A stretch of DNA of 64,000 nt from the NCBI RefSeq assembly GCF_004363955.1, contig NZ_SNZR01000013.1, positions 620,001 through 684,000 on the forward strand, given 5' to 3'. Position numbers and translations under genes: made by a program. The notes below the pieces were generated by a model. It ran no database searches. It was given only the letters and a program-made list of their open reading frames with translations, and was not told where the DNA came from. The stretch is from Enterovirga rhinocerotis (GTDB lineage Bacteria > Pseudomonadota > Alphaproteobacteria > Rhizobiales > Beijerinckiaceae). The stretch's first letter is position 1. The number at the start of each line of letters is the position of its first letter. This document shows, in pieces, positions 27,227 through 35,734 of the stretch.

Positions 27227-28684
27227 ATGGTCTTGGATTTCGATGCCGTCATACGAGGCGGAACCGTCGTCACGTCGGGCGGCGTCGCGCGGACCGATAT
27301 CGGGATCCGCGACGGACGCATCGCGGCCCTGGCCGTAGGCCTCACGGCCGAGCGGGTGATCGATGCCGGCGGCCTGCTCGTGCTGCCGGGTGGGGTCGAC
27401 ACCCATGTCCATCTCGATCAGCCCGGAACGGGCCCGAGCGAGATGAGCGACGATTTCGACACGGGCACGGCGTCCGCGGCGGCTGGCGGGACGACGACGA
27501 TCGTCTCCTTCGCCTGGCAGCCTCGCGGCGGTTCGCTGAAGGAGACCGTCGAGGATTACCACCGCCGCGCGGCGAAGGCGCGGATCGACTATTCCTTCCA
27601 CCTCACCATCACCGATCCGACGCCGAAGGTGCTCGAGGAGGAGCTTCCTCCCCTCGTCGAGAGCGGCTGCCGCTCGGTGAAGGTCTTCATGACCTATGAC
27701 GGGGTCGGTCTGAACGACGCGCAGCTCATCGAGACGCTCGCGGCCTCGCGCAAGGCCGGCGCGCTCGTCTGCGTCCATGCCGAGCACCATGGGCTGATCG
27801 AATACCTCTCGAAGCGGCTGGTCGCGGCGGGCCTGACGGCGCCGAAATACCACCCCTGGGCGAAGCCCGCTCTCGTCGAGCGCGAGGCGATCGGGCGCAT
27901 CGCCGCCATCGCCGAGATGCTCGACGTGCCGATCCAGATCTTCCACGTCTCCTGCCCCGAGACGGCGGCGGAGGTGGCGCGCTTCCGGGCACAGGGGCTC
28001 AAGATCTGGGCCGAGACCTGTCCGCAATATCTCGCCTTCACGGCCGAGGATCTCGACCGGCCGGGCTTCGAGGGCGCGAAGTTCATCTTCGGCCCGCCGG
28101 CCCGCTCCGCGTCCGACACCGAGGGCCTGTGGCACTACCTCCGCGACGGCACGCTCGGCATCATCTCGTCCGATCACTCGCCGATGAACTTCGACAGCCC
28201 CAGGGGCAAGAAGGTCGCCGGGGAGGATGCCTCCTTCGACCAGGTGCCGAACGGCATTCCGGGCCTCGCGGCGCGGCTTCCGATCGCCTTCCACGAGGGC
28301 GTCGTGAAGGGGCGCATCGACCTCGAGACCTTCGTCGATCTCGTCGCGACGCGGCCGGCCAGGCTCTTCGGCCTCGCGCCGCGGAAGGGCGCGATCGCCA
28401 TCGGGGCGGATGCCGACCTCGTGCTCTGGGACCCCGACGCGACGCAGGTCCTGACGCTCGCCGGGCAGCATCACGGCGGCGACTACACGCCCTACGAGGG
28501 CCGAGAGGTCCGGGGCCGCGTCGTCTCGACCTATCTGCGCGGCGAGGCGGTCTTCGCGAATGGCCGCGTGATCGGCCCTCCCGGCGAGGGCCGCTTCCTC
28601 GCCCGCGGCCCGTATCCCGAGATCGCCCCGCGCGGCGTCTTCCCGATCCCGTTCAACCCCGTCGACGGCACGCTCGTCGTCTGA
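27227..28684 (+). CDS. Dihydropyrimidinase / D-hydantoinase family amidohydrolase
   Basis: 485 residues. Hydrolyses cyclic ureides (dihydropyrimidines or hydantoins) to N-carbamoyl amino acids. The metal site is complete: His60 and His62 in GGVDTHVHLD, the carboxylated Lys152 in SVKVFMTY, HAEHHG, the HVSCPE histidine, and Asp in SSDHSPMNF. The tail YEGREVRGRVVSTYLRGEAV is typical. The start (ATG 27227) is supported by the family N-terminus DAVIRGGTVVT. First gene of a transport operon; no N-carbamoylase is nearby, so the product must be processed elsewhere. Confidence 0.92.
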   Translation: MVLDFDAVIRGGTVVTSGGVARTDIGIRDGRIAALAVGLTAERVIDAGGLLVLPGGVDTHVHLDQPGTGPSEMSDDFDTGTASAAAGGTTTIVSFAWQPRGGSLKETVEDYHRRAAKARIDYSFHLTITDPTPKVLEEELPPLVESGCRSVKVFMTYDGVGLNDAQLIETLAASRKAGALVCVHAEHHGLIEYLSKRLVAAGLTAPKYHPWAKPALVEREAIGRIAAIAEMLDVPIQIFHVSCPETAAEVARFRAQGLKIWAETCPQYLAFTAEDLDRPGFEGAKFIFGPPARSASDTEGLWHYLRDGTLGIISSDHSPMNFDSPRGKKVAGEDASFDQVPNGIPGLAARLPIAFHEGVVKGRIDLETFVDLVATRPARLFGLAPRKGAIAIGADADLVLWDPDATQVLTLAGQHHGGDYTPYEGREVRGRVVSTYLRGEAVFANGRVIGPPGEGRFLARGPYPEIAPRGVFPIPFNPVDGTLVV

Positions 28685-28728
28685 CCGCCCGACCGCAATC
28701 CCGAGCCGAACCCGAAGGACTCCGTCGC

Positions 28729-29760
28729 ATGAACCGTTCGAAGATCAGCCGCCGCAGCATTCTGGCGGCAGCCGGAACCGCCGCCGCCGTCACGGGCTTC
28801 CCCAGCATCCTGCGCGCCCAGACGCGCGAGATCTTCATCGGCGGTCCGGCCTCGCCGGGCCTGACGGACGTGCTCTTCCCGCTCATCGAGAAGAAGCACA
28901 ACATGAAGATCCTCTTCGAGGGCACGAATTCGCTCATCAACCTCGAGAAGATCCGCAACAACAAGGATCGGCCGACGATGACCGTGACGATGATGGACGA
29001 TCCCGTCCTCGTCCTCGCGCAGCGTGAGAAGCTGATCCAGAAGCTCCCCGCCGAGGTGACGACCCTCGCCGATCTGCCCGCTCTCGCCAAACCAGCGGAC
29101 GGCATGTGGGCCAACTGGTGCCAGCCGATGTGCTCGGCCTCGCACAACACGCAGAAGGTCAAGGGCGTCGCGAGCTACGCCGATTTCTGGGACAAGACGT
29201 ACCGCGACGGCCTCATCCTCATCTCGATGCGCATCACCCAGGCCGTGGCGCCGCTCCTCGCGGCGACGCAGCTCGCGACCGGCAAGCCGCTCGCGGAATG
29301 CCTCAAGCTCGCCGACGAAGGCTTCGGCAAGCTGCGCGAGCTCCGGCCCAACATCCTCCAGGTCTCGACGAACGCGCCGCAGGCCCAGCAGCTCCTCGAA
29401 ACCGGGGAATGCCTCGCCTATCTCGCCCCGGATTCCCGCACGACCCTGTTCCGCAAGGCGGCCGGCGCGCCGGTCGACCAGTCCTATCCGAAGGAAGGCG
29501 TGATCGCGATGCCGGCCGGCGTCGCCCTCGTCGCGAATGGTCCGAACCGCGATCTCGGCGTGACCTTCATCAATGAGCTGCTCAATCCCGAGACGCAGGC
29601 GATGGTCGCCAAGACCTTCTACTCGAAGCCGACCAACACGAAGACTGTGCTGCCCGCCGGCCTGACCTTCCCCGACATGGTCGTGCTCGATTGGGAGTAC
29701 TTCGCCGACAACCGCAACAAGTGGATCGAGCGCTTCGAGCGCGAGGTCGCCGCCCGATGA
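28729..29760 (+). CDS. ABC transporter substrate-binding protein, PotD-like, Tat-exported
   Basis: 343 residues. The leader MNRSKISRRSILAAAGTAAA has a twin-arginine motif followed by a hydrophobic stretch and cleavage near LRAQT. The mature protein is a type II periplasmic binding protein of the spermidine/putrescine and iron-type group (FIGGPASPGLTDVLFPLIEK near its start, FINELLNPETQAMVAKTFYS near the end). The ligand is unknown; by context a hydantoin, pyrimidine derivative or carbamoyl amino acid. Overlaps the ATPase gene by ATGA. Confidence 0.88.
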   Translation: MNRSKISRRSILAAAGTAAAVTGFPSILRAQTREIFIGGPASPGLTDVLFPLIEKKHNMKILFEGTNSLINLEKIRNNKDRPTMTVTMMDDPVLVLAQREKLIQKLPAEVTTLADLPALAKPADGMWANWCQPMCSASHNTQKVKGVASYADFWDKTYRDGLILISMRITQAVAPLLAATQLATGKPLAECLKLADEGFGKLRELRPNILQVSTNAPQAQQLLETGECLAYLAPDSRTTLFRKAAGAPVDQSYPKEGVIAMPAGVALVANGPNRDLGVTFINELLNPETQAMVAKTFYSKPTNTKTVLPAGLTFPDMVVLDWEYFADNRNKWIERFEREVAAR

Positions 29761-30881
29761 CGAGCGTCGCACGGCCTGCTCCGGCGTCTGGCCGTCCTCC
29801 GGCCTATCTTCAGGTCGCGCAGCTCACCAAGCGCTTCGGCTCGGCCACGGTGCTGCACGACCTGAACCTGACCGTCGAGAAGGGGGAGTTCGTCTCCCTT
29901 CTCGGCCCGTCGGGTTGCGGGAAGACGACGCTGCTCCGGCTGATCGCAGGCCTGATGCGCCCCGAGACCGGGCGCATCGTCATCGCCGACCGCGAGCTGA
30001 CGCGCGTGCCCGCGCACAAGCGCCAGGTCGGCGTCGTCTTCCAGAACTATGCCCTGTTCCCGCATCTGACGGTCGCGGAGAACGTCGCCTTCGGCCTCAC
30101 CAACCAGCGCCGCAGCCGCGACGAGATCAAACGCCGTGTCGGGGAGGCCCTCCAGCTCGTGCGGATGGCGCCCTTCGCCGACCGCTCCGTCAGCGCGCTG
30201 TCGGGCGGACAGCAGCAGCGCATCGCGGTGGCGCGGGCCATCGTGGTCGAGCCGGCCATCCTGCTGCTCGACGAGCCCTTCTCCGCGCTCGACCGCAAGC
30301 TCCGCGAGACCATGCAGATCGAGCTCCGCCATATCCTGCGCGATCTCGGCATCACCTCGATCTTCGTCACGCACGATCAGGACGAGGCGCTCGTCATGAG
30401 CGACCGGATCGCCGTCATGAACGAAGGCCAGATCGAGCATCTCGGCACGCCCGCCGACATCTACACCTCGCCGAAATCGCTGTTCGTGCTCGAATTCGTC
30501 GGGCTCTCGACGCGCCTCGGCGGCACCGTCGTCTCGAGCCATGGCGGCGAGGTCGAGGTCGAGACGGCCTTCGGTCGCATGCGGGCTCCGGCGCAGTTCC
30601 GCCCGGGCAGCCCCGTCGTCGTCGCGGTGCGGCCGGAGGCCATCTCGATCGGGGAGAGCGAGGGCGATGGCCGCAATGTCGTCAGGGCCCGGCTCACCGA
30701 TGTCGTCTATCTCGGGGCCAAGACGCAGCTCCATCTGCGCGGCGAACGGTCCGGCGACCTGATCCAGGCCGAGATCGCGCGGCTGCCGCCGGGCGGCCTG
30801 CCATCCGGCAGCGAACTCGCCCTGACCTGGCGCGTCGAGGACACGATGGTGTTCCCCGCGCCTGCATCGGCCGCGTCATGA
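29757..30881 (+). CDS. ABC transporter ATP-binding protein, PotA-like
   Basis: 374 residues. Walker A is GPSGCGKTTLLRLIAG, the Q-loop is in VVFQNYALFPHLTV, the signature is LSGGQQQRIAVARAI, and Walker B is ILLLDEPFSALD, with THDQDEALVMSDR as the H-loop. A C-terminal TOBE domain (VVAVRPEAISIGE) is typical of PotA/FbpC-type importers. Translationally coupled on both sides (ATGA junctions). Confidence 0.95.
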   Translation: MTSVARPAPASGRPPAYLQVAQLTKRFGSATVLHDLNLTVEKGEFVSLLGPSGCGKTTLLRLIAGLMRPETGRIVIADRELTRVPAHKRQVGVVFQNYALFPHLTVAENVAFGLTNQRRSRDEIKRRVGEALQLVRMAPFADRSVSALSGGQQQRIAVARAIVVEPAILLLDEPFSALDRKLRETMQIELRHILRDLGITSIFVTHDQDEALVMSDRIAVMNEGQIEHLGTPADIYTSPKSLFVLEFVGLSTRLGGTVVSSHGGEVEVETAFGRMRAPAQFRPGSPVVVAVRPEAISIGESEGDGRNVVRARLTDVVYLGAKTQLHLRGERSGDLIQAEIARLPPGGLPSGSELALTWRVEDTMVFPAPASAAS

Positions 30882-31765
30882 GCGGGGTCCTGTCCGGAGC
30901 GCCGGCGGCGAGACCCGCGCGGAGCCGGCTGCGGTTCGAGGGCGACATGCGCGGCCTCATGGCGCTGCCCGCCCTCCTCTTCATGGGCATCGTCTTCGCC
31001 CTCCCGCTCGGGCTGCTCCTCGCCAAGAGCGTCCAAGGCGCGGACGGCCTGACGCTGAACGGCTATGCCCGCGTCCTCGGCGACGCCTATTACCGCGGCG
31101 TCATCTGGGATTCGCTGACCCTCGCCTTCCGGGTGACGCTGATCTCGCTCCTCGTCGGCTATCCGGCGGCCTATGCTCTCGCGCGGACCGGCGGCGTGAT
31201 GCAGGTCCTTCTGTTCTCGCTCGTCTTCCTTCCGCTGACGGTCAGCATCATCGTCAAGACCTTTGGCCTCACGATCATGTTCCGCCGCGAGGGCATCCTG
31301 AACTGGCTCCTGATCAATACCGGGCTGACGGACGGGCCGATCCGCTTCGTCTTCACCGAGATGAGCCTCGTCATCGGCATGGTGAACGTGTTCCTGCCCT
31401 TCATGATCCTGCCGCTCTATTCCGTGATCCGGATGCTCGACGGGCGCTATCTCGACGCCGCGGCGACGCTCGGCGCGGGGCCGTTCACGACCTTCCGCCG
31501 GGTCGTCCTGCCGCTGACCATGCCGGGGATCGTCGCCGGGTCATCGATCGTCTTCGCGATCTCGGTCGCGGCCTATGTCACGCCCGGCCTCCTCATCGGC
31601 GAGCGCTACATGACGATGTCGATGGTCATGGCGAAGGCCTTCCTGAACTTCCGCGACTACCAGCTCGGGTCGGCCATGGCCTGCGTGATGCTGGTCATTG
31701 CGCTCTCCATCGTCTTCGCCTCGAGTTTCCTGACCCGCAGCCTCGAACAGCGGGGAGGGCGCTGA
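30878..31765 (+). CDS. ABC transporter permease, PotB-like
   Basis: 295 residues, about six membrane helices beginning with MALPALLFMGIVFALPLGLL. The EAA-type coupling loop is seen as LDAAATLGAGPFTTFRRVVL followed by PLTMPGI. Belongs to the binding-protein-dependent permease family of polyamine/iron importers. Overlaps the ATPase gene (ATGA) and is 1 base from the second permease. Confidence 0.93.
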   Translation: MSGVLSGAPAARPARSRLRFEGDMRGLMALPALLFMGIVFALPLGLLLAKSVQGADGLTLNGYARVLGDAYYRGVIWDSLTLAFRVTLISLLVGYPAAYALARTGGVMQVLLFSLVFLPLTVSIIVKTFGLTIMFRREGILNWLLINTGLTDGPIRFVFTEMSLVIGMVNVFLPFMILPLYSVIRMLDGRYLDAAATLGAGPFTTFRRVVLPLTMPGIVAGSSIVFAISVAAYVTPGLLIGERYMTMSMVMAKAFLNFRDYQLGSAMACVMLVIALSIVFASSFLTRSLEQRGGR

Positions 31766-31766
31766 C

Positions 31767-32558
31767 ATGGCGACCGCGGCCCGAATCCTGTCGGCGATCA
31801 TCCTCGCGCTGGTGCTGATCTTCCTGATCATGCCGATCGCGATCGTGATCCCGATCTCCTTCTCGCCCTCCACGATCTTCTCGTTTCCGCCGACCGGCTT
31901 CTCGCTGCGCTGGTACGAGAACATCCGGAACGCCGACGGCATCCTGCGCGCGCTCTGGCTGTCGACGCAGATCGCGGGGCTGTCGACGGCGATCTCGCTC
32001 CTCCTCGGCACGCTCTGCGCGATCGCGATCGTGCGCGGCTTCATCCCGGGCGGCCGGCTGGTCGCAACCTTCATGACCTCGCCGCTGATGATTCCGGGCC
32101 TGGTGCTCGGCATCGCCATGCTGCAGGCCGCCCGCGAGATCGGGCTGCGCGACGGCTACGCGGCGCTGCTCCTGGCCCATGTGGTGGTGACGATGCCGTT
32201 CATCATGCGGACGGTGCTGGCGAGCCTCGCCCTCTTCGACTTCGCGATGGTGGATGCGGCCCGCATGCTCGGCTGTTCCTATCCGGCCGCGCTGTGGCGC
32301 GTGCTGGTGCCGAACATCCTGCCGGGCTTCGTCTCCGGCGCGCTCTTCGCCTTCATCGTGTCCTTCGACAACTACCCGGTCTCGATCTTCCTCGTCGACG
32401 TCCGCACGAAGACCCTGCCGATCCAGCTTCTGAACCAGCTCGAGATGTCCCCCGATCCGACCCTTGCGGCCGTCGCCACGATCATGGTCGTGCTGACGAT
32501 CCTCGCTCTCCTCGTCTGCGATCGGCTGGTCGGGCTGAAGCGCATGGCGGCCGTCTGA
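31767..32558 (+). CDS. ABC transporter permease, PotC-like
   Basis: 263 residues with a first membrane helix IILALVLIFLIMPIAIVIPI. The family loop FSPSTIFSFPPTGFSLRWYE is typical of PotC. The coupling loop is VDAARMLGCSYPAALWRVLV followed by PNILPG. Forms the heterodimeric channel with the preceding permease. Its stop overlaps the start of the racemase-like gene (TGATG). Confidence 0.93.
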   Translation: MATAARILSAIILALVLIFLIMPIAIVIPISFSPSTIFSFPPTGFSLRWYENIRNADGILRALWLSTQIAGLSTAISLLLGTLCAIAIVRGFIPGGRLVATFMTSPLMIPGLVLGIAMLQAAREIGLRDGYAALLLAHVVVTMPFIMRTVLASLALFDFAMVDAARMLGCSYPAALWRVLVPNILPGFVSGALFAFIVSFDNYPVSIFLVDVRTKTLPIQLLNQLEMSPDPTLAAVATIMVVLTILALLVCDRLVGLKRMAAV

Positions 32559-33301
32559 TGCGGCTGCTGGTCCTCAATCCCAATACGAGCCCCTCCGTCA
32601 CGGAGAGGCTGGCGGCGGTCGCGACGCGGGCGGCCTCGCCCGGCACCGAGATCGTCGCCGTGACGGCGCCGCGCGGCTTTCCGTATCTGTCGAGCCGGGC
32701 CGAGGCGCAGATCGGCGGCGCGATCGCGCTCGAGATGCTGGCGGAGAAGGGCGGCGATTATGACGGGGCCGTGATCGCGGCCTTCGGCGATCCGGGCCTC
32801 CATGCCGCGCGCGACGTGGTCGAGGTGCCGGTCGTCGGGATGTCCGAGGCCGGCATGCTGGCCGCCTGCCTCCTCGGCCGGCGCTTCTCGCTCGTGACCT
32901 TCGCGCCGGCCCTCGCCTCCTGGTACGAGGACTGCGTCGCGCTACACGGCCTCACCGGCCGCTGCGCCTCGATCCGGCATCTCGACGAGGCCTTCCGCTC
33001 GATCGGCGAGGTTCAGGAGGAGAAGGCCGAGCAGCTCGTGGCGCTCGCCTGCCGCACGGTCGAGCAGGACAGGCCCGACGTCATCGTCCTCGCCGGCGCG
33101 CCGCTGGCCGGCCTCGCGCCGCTCGTCGCGGACCGGATCCCCGTGCCGCTGGTCGATCCGATCGCCGCCTCGATCCGCCAGCTCGAGATGCTGGTCGCCA
33201 TGACGCCGCGCCTGCCGGAGGCAGGACGCCACCTCCGCCCCGCGGCGAAGCCGAATTCCGGCCTCCCGCCCGCCCTGTCGCGGATCATGGCGGGCCGCTG
33301 A
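32558..33301 (+). CDS. Asp/Glu/hydantoin racemase family protein lacking both catalytic cysteines
   Basis: 247 residues. The family fold is clear: LLVLNPNTSPSVTERL at the N-terminus, DGAVIAAFGDPGL in the middle, and DVIVLAGAPLAGLAPLVADR. Hydantoin racemases use two Cys, normally in 'IACFGDP' and 'LGC(T/A)GMAG'; here both positions are Ala (about residues 75 and 181). The four Cys present are elsewhere. Operon position after a hydantoinase and transporter points to a substrate-related role, but ordinary two-Cys racemisation is not possible. The 3' end overlaps the convergent GntR gene by 17 bases. Confidence 0.85.
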   Translation: MRLLVLNPNTSPSVTERLAAVATRAASPGTEIVAVTAPRGFPYLSSRAEAQIGGAIALEMLAEKGGDYDGAVIAAFGDPGLHAARDVVEVPVVGMSEAGMLAACLLGRRFSLVTFAPALASWYEDCVALHGLTGRCASIRHLDEAFRSIGEVQEEKAEQLVALACRTVEQDRPDVIVLAGAPLAGLAPLVADRIPVPLVDPIAASIRQLEMLVAMTPRLPEAGRHLRPAAKPNSGLPPALSRIMAGR

Positions 33302-34049
33302 TCGGCCGCGAAGGCGCTCTCTCCTCGGCAAGCGGTCGGGGGGATGCGTGGGCCGGGCCCCGAGGAGACGGCACGGCCTGCTGCAGGAGAGCGATGGCCT
33401 GATCGGTGTTCAGGATGTGCCCGGTGACGAGCCTCCTGGCCTCGTCGCCATCCCCCGCCTCGATCGCCGCGAGGATGGCGCGGTGCTCCCGGATCGATTG
33501 CTCGATCCGGCCGTCCTGCGACAGGGCGGCGTTCCGGGCCCGCTGCAACTGGCGCAGGATGCGATCGTGCATCTGGACGAGGATCGGATTGCGGGCGGCG
33601 GCGACGATGAGGCTGTGGAGCTGCCGGTTCGCCTGCATGTAGCGGGCGGCGTTGCCCTCGTCATGGGCCCGCTCCAGCGCCTCCTGGAGCTCGGCCATCC
33701 GGTTCAGGTCCTGGCGGCCGGGGCGGAGGGCGGCCAGGGAGGCGGCGAAGCCCTCGATCGCGGCCTCGGCCTCGAAGAGGTGGTGCAGCTCCGCCGGATC
33801 GAGACGCGAGACGATCGCGGCCCGGTTCCGCCGCAATGTGACGAGGCCTTCGGTCGCGAGTTGGCGCAAGGCCTCGCGGACCGGACTGCGGGACGTCCCG
33901 AGCCGCTCGACCAGCATCGGCTCTCCGAGCGCGTCGCCGGGTTTGAACGTGTTCGACACGATCAGGGCGCGAAGACGTTCGGCCGCGCTTTCGGCGAGGG
34001 AGGGATCCGCGCTGCGCCGCCGGACGGCGCCGGCGGGCAGATCCCTCAC
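33285..34049 (-). CDS. GntR family regulator, FCD (FadR/VanR) class
   Basis: 254 residues. N-terminal winged helix AAERLRALIVSNTFKPGDAL followed by RLGTSRSPVREALRQLATEG, then an all-helical FCD ligand-binding domain (FEAEAAIEGFAASLAAL; HSLIVAAARNPILVQ; HRAILAAIEAGDGDEARRLV with a metal-binding His). Such repressors respond to small organic acids or related catabolites. It converges on the hydantoinase operon and is the likely controller of that operon and of the amidohydrolase upstream. The C-terminal tail is Pro/Arg-rich. Confidence 0.92.
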   Translation of the reverse strand: MRDLPAGAVRRRSADPSLAESAAERLRALIVSNTFKPGDALGEPMLVERLGTSRSPVREALRQLATEGLVTLRRNRAAIVSRLDPAELHHLFEAEAAIEGFAASLAALRPGRQDLNRMAELQEALERAHDEGNAARYMQANRQLHSLIVAAARNPILVQMHDRILRQLQRARNAALSQDGRIEQSIREHRAILAAIEAGDGDEARRLVTGHILNTDQAIALLQQAVPSPRGPAHASPRPLAEERAPSRPISGPP

Positions 34050-34085
34050 GTCCGCTCCTGCGGGAGATCCCGTGTGCTCCCGCGG

Positions 34086-35525
34086 CTAGGAGCGGAGCGT
34101 GTTCTTGTGAATCTGGCCATCCTTCATGACGAGTGCGAGATTCGTGCCGGGATCCTCGATCAGGCTCAGGTTCTCGAGCAGGTTGCCGTTCACGACGAGG
34201 ATGTCGGCGAAAGCCCCCTCCTCGATCACGCCGAGCTTGCCGGGATAGGGGTTGCGCGGCCCGGACAGGGCGAGCAGCCCGGCATTGCCGGAGGTCGCCA
34301 TCCGCAGGGCCTCGGCATTGCTGTACCAGCGGCCGAGATGGCTGAGCATGGTGCCCTGGCGCGGGGTCATCTGCGCCGAGAACAGGATATCGGAGCCCCA
34401 GGCGGTCTTGATGCCGTGCTTCCGGGCGAGCGCGAAAGCCGTCGGGGTGCCGCCGATGACCTGCTGCATCCGGTCGTGGCTCGCCCCCGTCAGCGGCCCG
34501 GAATCCGCCTCGCTCAGGAAGGGCTGGATGCTGAGCCAGACGCCCTTCTCCGCCATCGATGCGGCGGTCTTCTCGTCCATCAGATGGGCGTGCTCGATAC
34601 AGGCGGCGCCGGCCGCGACGGCGCGCTGGACGGCCTGCGGCGCGAAGGCGTGCACGGCGACATAGGTGTTCCAGTCGCGCGCGACCTCGACGCCGGCGCG
34701 CAGTTCGTCCTCGCCGAAGGTCACCATGTCGAGCGGGCTGCGCGGGGACGAGACGCCGCCCCCTCCGACGAGCTTGATCTGGGAGGCGCCCTGCAGAAGC
34801 TGTTCGCGGATCCGCAGCTTGAGTTCGCCGACGCTGTCGGCGATCATCGCGCCGCCGAAGCTCTCGATCTTGCTGAGGCGGGCCGGCTCGCGCGGGATGT
34901 CGGTCAGCATGCGCAGATCGGCATGCCCCCCCGACGTCGTGATCATCGCGCCGGACGGATAGATGCGCGGGCCGGGAATGACGCCCGTATCGATCGCCTG
35001 TTTGAAGGAGAAGACCGGGCCGCCGAGGTCTCGGACCGTCGTGAAGCCGCGCTGCAGGGTGCGGGCGGCTTCGGCCGTGGAGGCGGCGAAGATCGCGCCG
35101 GGATCCGCGGTCACGAGCACATGGGCCGGCACGGCCGCGAACAGCGTGTGCCAATGCGCGTCGATGAGGCCGGGCATCACCATGCGGTCGCCGCAATCGA
35201 TCACGGTCCAGCCCGGCTGCGGCGCGGCATTGGTGGTGTCGACGGAGATGACGCGGCCGCCCTCGATCAGGATCTGGGCCGCGCGCAGGGAATCCGCCTT
35301 GCCGTCGAAGAGCCGCGCCCGCCGCAGCAGCGTCTTGCCCGGCGCCCCGCTGGGCTGAGCAAGGGCCGGCGCCGCGGCCGCTCCGGCGAGCGCGGCGACG
35401 CCTGTCAGGAAGCCGCGGCGGGAGAAGGCGTCGAGGCGGCGAGAGGCTCTCTCCAGCAACGGGCTCTGGCAGCCGCAGCCGAGGCCGTGGACGAGGTGCT
35501 GATACTTTTGCCCGACGCGGATCAT
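34086..35525 (-). CDS. Exported metal-dependent amidohydrolase
   Basis: About 479 residues. A twin-arginine signal lies inside, SRRGFLTGVAALAGAAAAPA near residues 34-53, after an N-terminal Cys-bearing stretch (HGLGCGCQSP). The amidohydrolase barrel has GLIDAHWHTLFA as the metal HxH motif, LVGGGGVSSPRSPLDMV, AVHAFAPQAVQ, IEHAHLMDE and AWGSDILF. It resembles imidazolonepropionase/prolidase-type periplasmic hydrolases of cyclic amides or dipeptides. Divergent from glutaminase. The substrate is unknown; by context an extracellular nitrogen source. Confidence 0.85.
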   Translation of the reverse strand: MIRVGQKYQHLVHGLGCGCQSPLLERASRRLDAFSRRGFLTGVAALAGAAAAPALAQPSGAPGKTLLRRARLFDGKADSLRAAQILIEGGRVISVDTTNAAPQPGWTVIDCGDRMVMPGLIDAHWHTLFAAVPAHVLVTADPGAIFAASTAEAARTLQRGFTTVRDLGGPVFSFKQAIDTGVIPGPRIYPSGAMITTSGGHADLRMLTDIPREPARLSKIESFGGAMIADSVGELKLRIREQLLQGASQIKLVGGGGVSSPRSPLDMVTFGEDELRAGVEVARDWNTYVAVHAFAPQAVQRAVAAGAACIEHAHLMDEKTAASMAEKGVWLSIQPFLSEADSGPLTGASHDRMQQVIGGTPTAFALARKHGIKTAWGSDILFSAQMTPRQGTMLSHLGRWYSNAEALRMATSGNAGLLALSGPRNPYPGKLGVIEEGAFADILVVNGNLLENLSLIEDPGTNLALVMKDGQIHKNTLRS

Positions 35526-35734
35526 GACGTGCCTTCCCGTCTGCGGGTCGGCGGCGGGGGATCCGCGCACGAGCCGACAGCCCGAAGGGCACAGCAAATC
35601 GGCCGTGCCCCGCCCCGTCATACTGCGCATCTAAACAGGTTTTCTAGTCCTTGACGCGCCTAATCTCCTGTGCGTGTATCCTGAGACTTGCTCGAAATAG
35701 AACGTGATAAATATAAAATTTTCGGAGTGTGTCG

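Noticed and set aside
35682-35691. TGAGACTTGC before glsA, resembling half of the sigma54 activator dyad region
   Set aside because: Only one half-site, no GTCTC partner at the right spacing and no -24/-12 element nearby.
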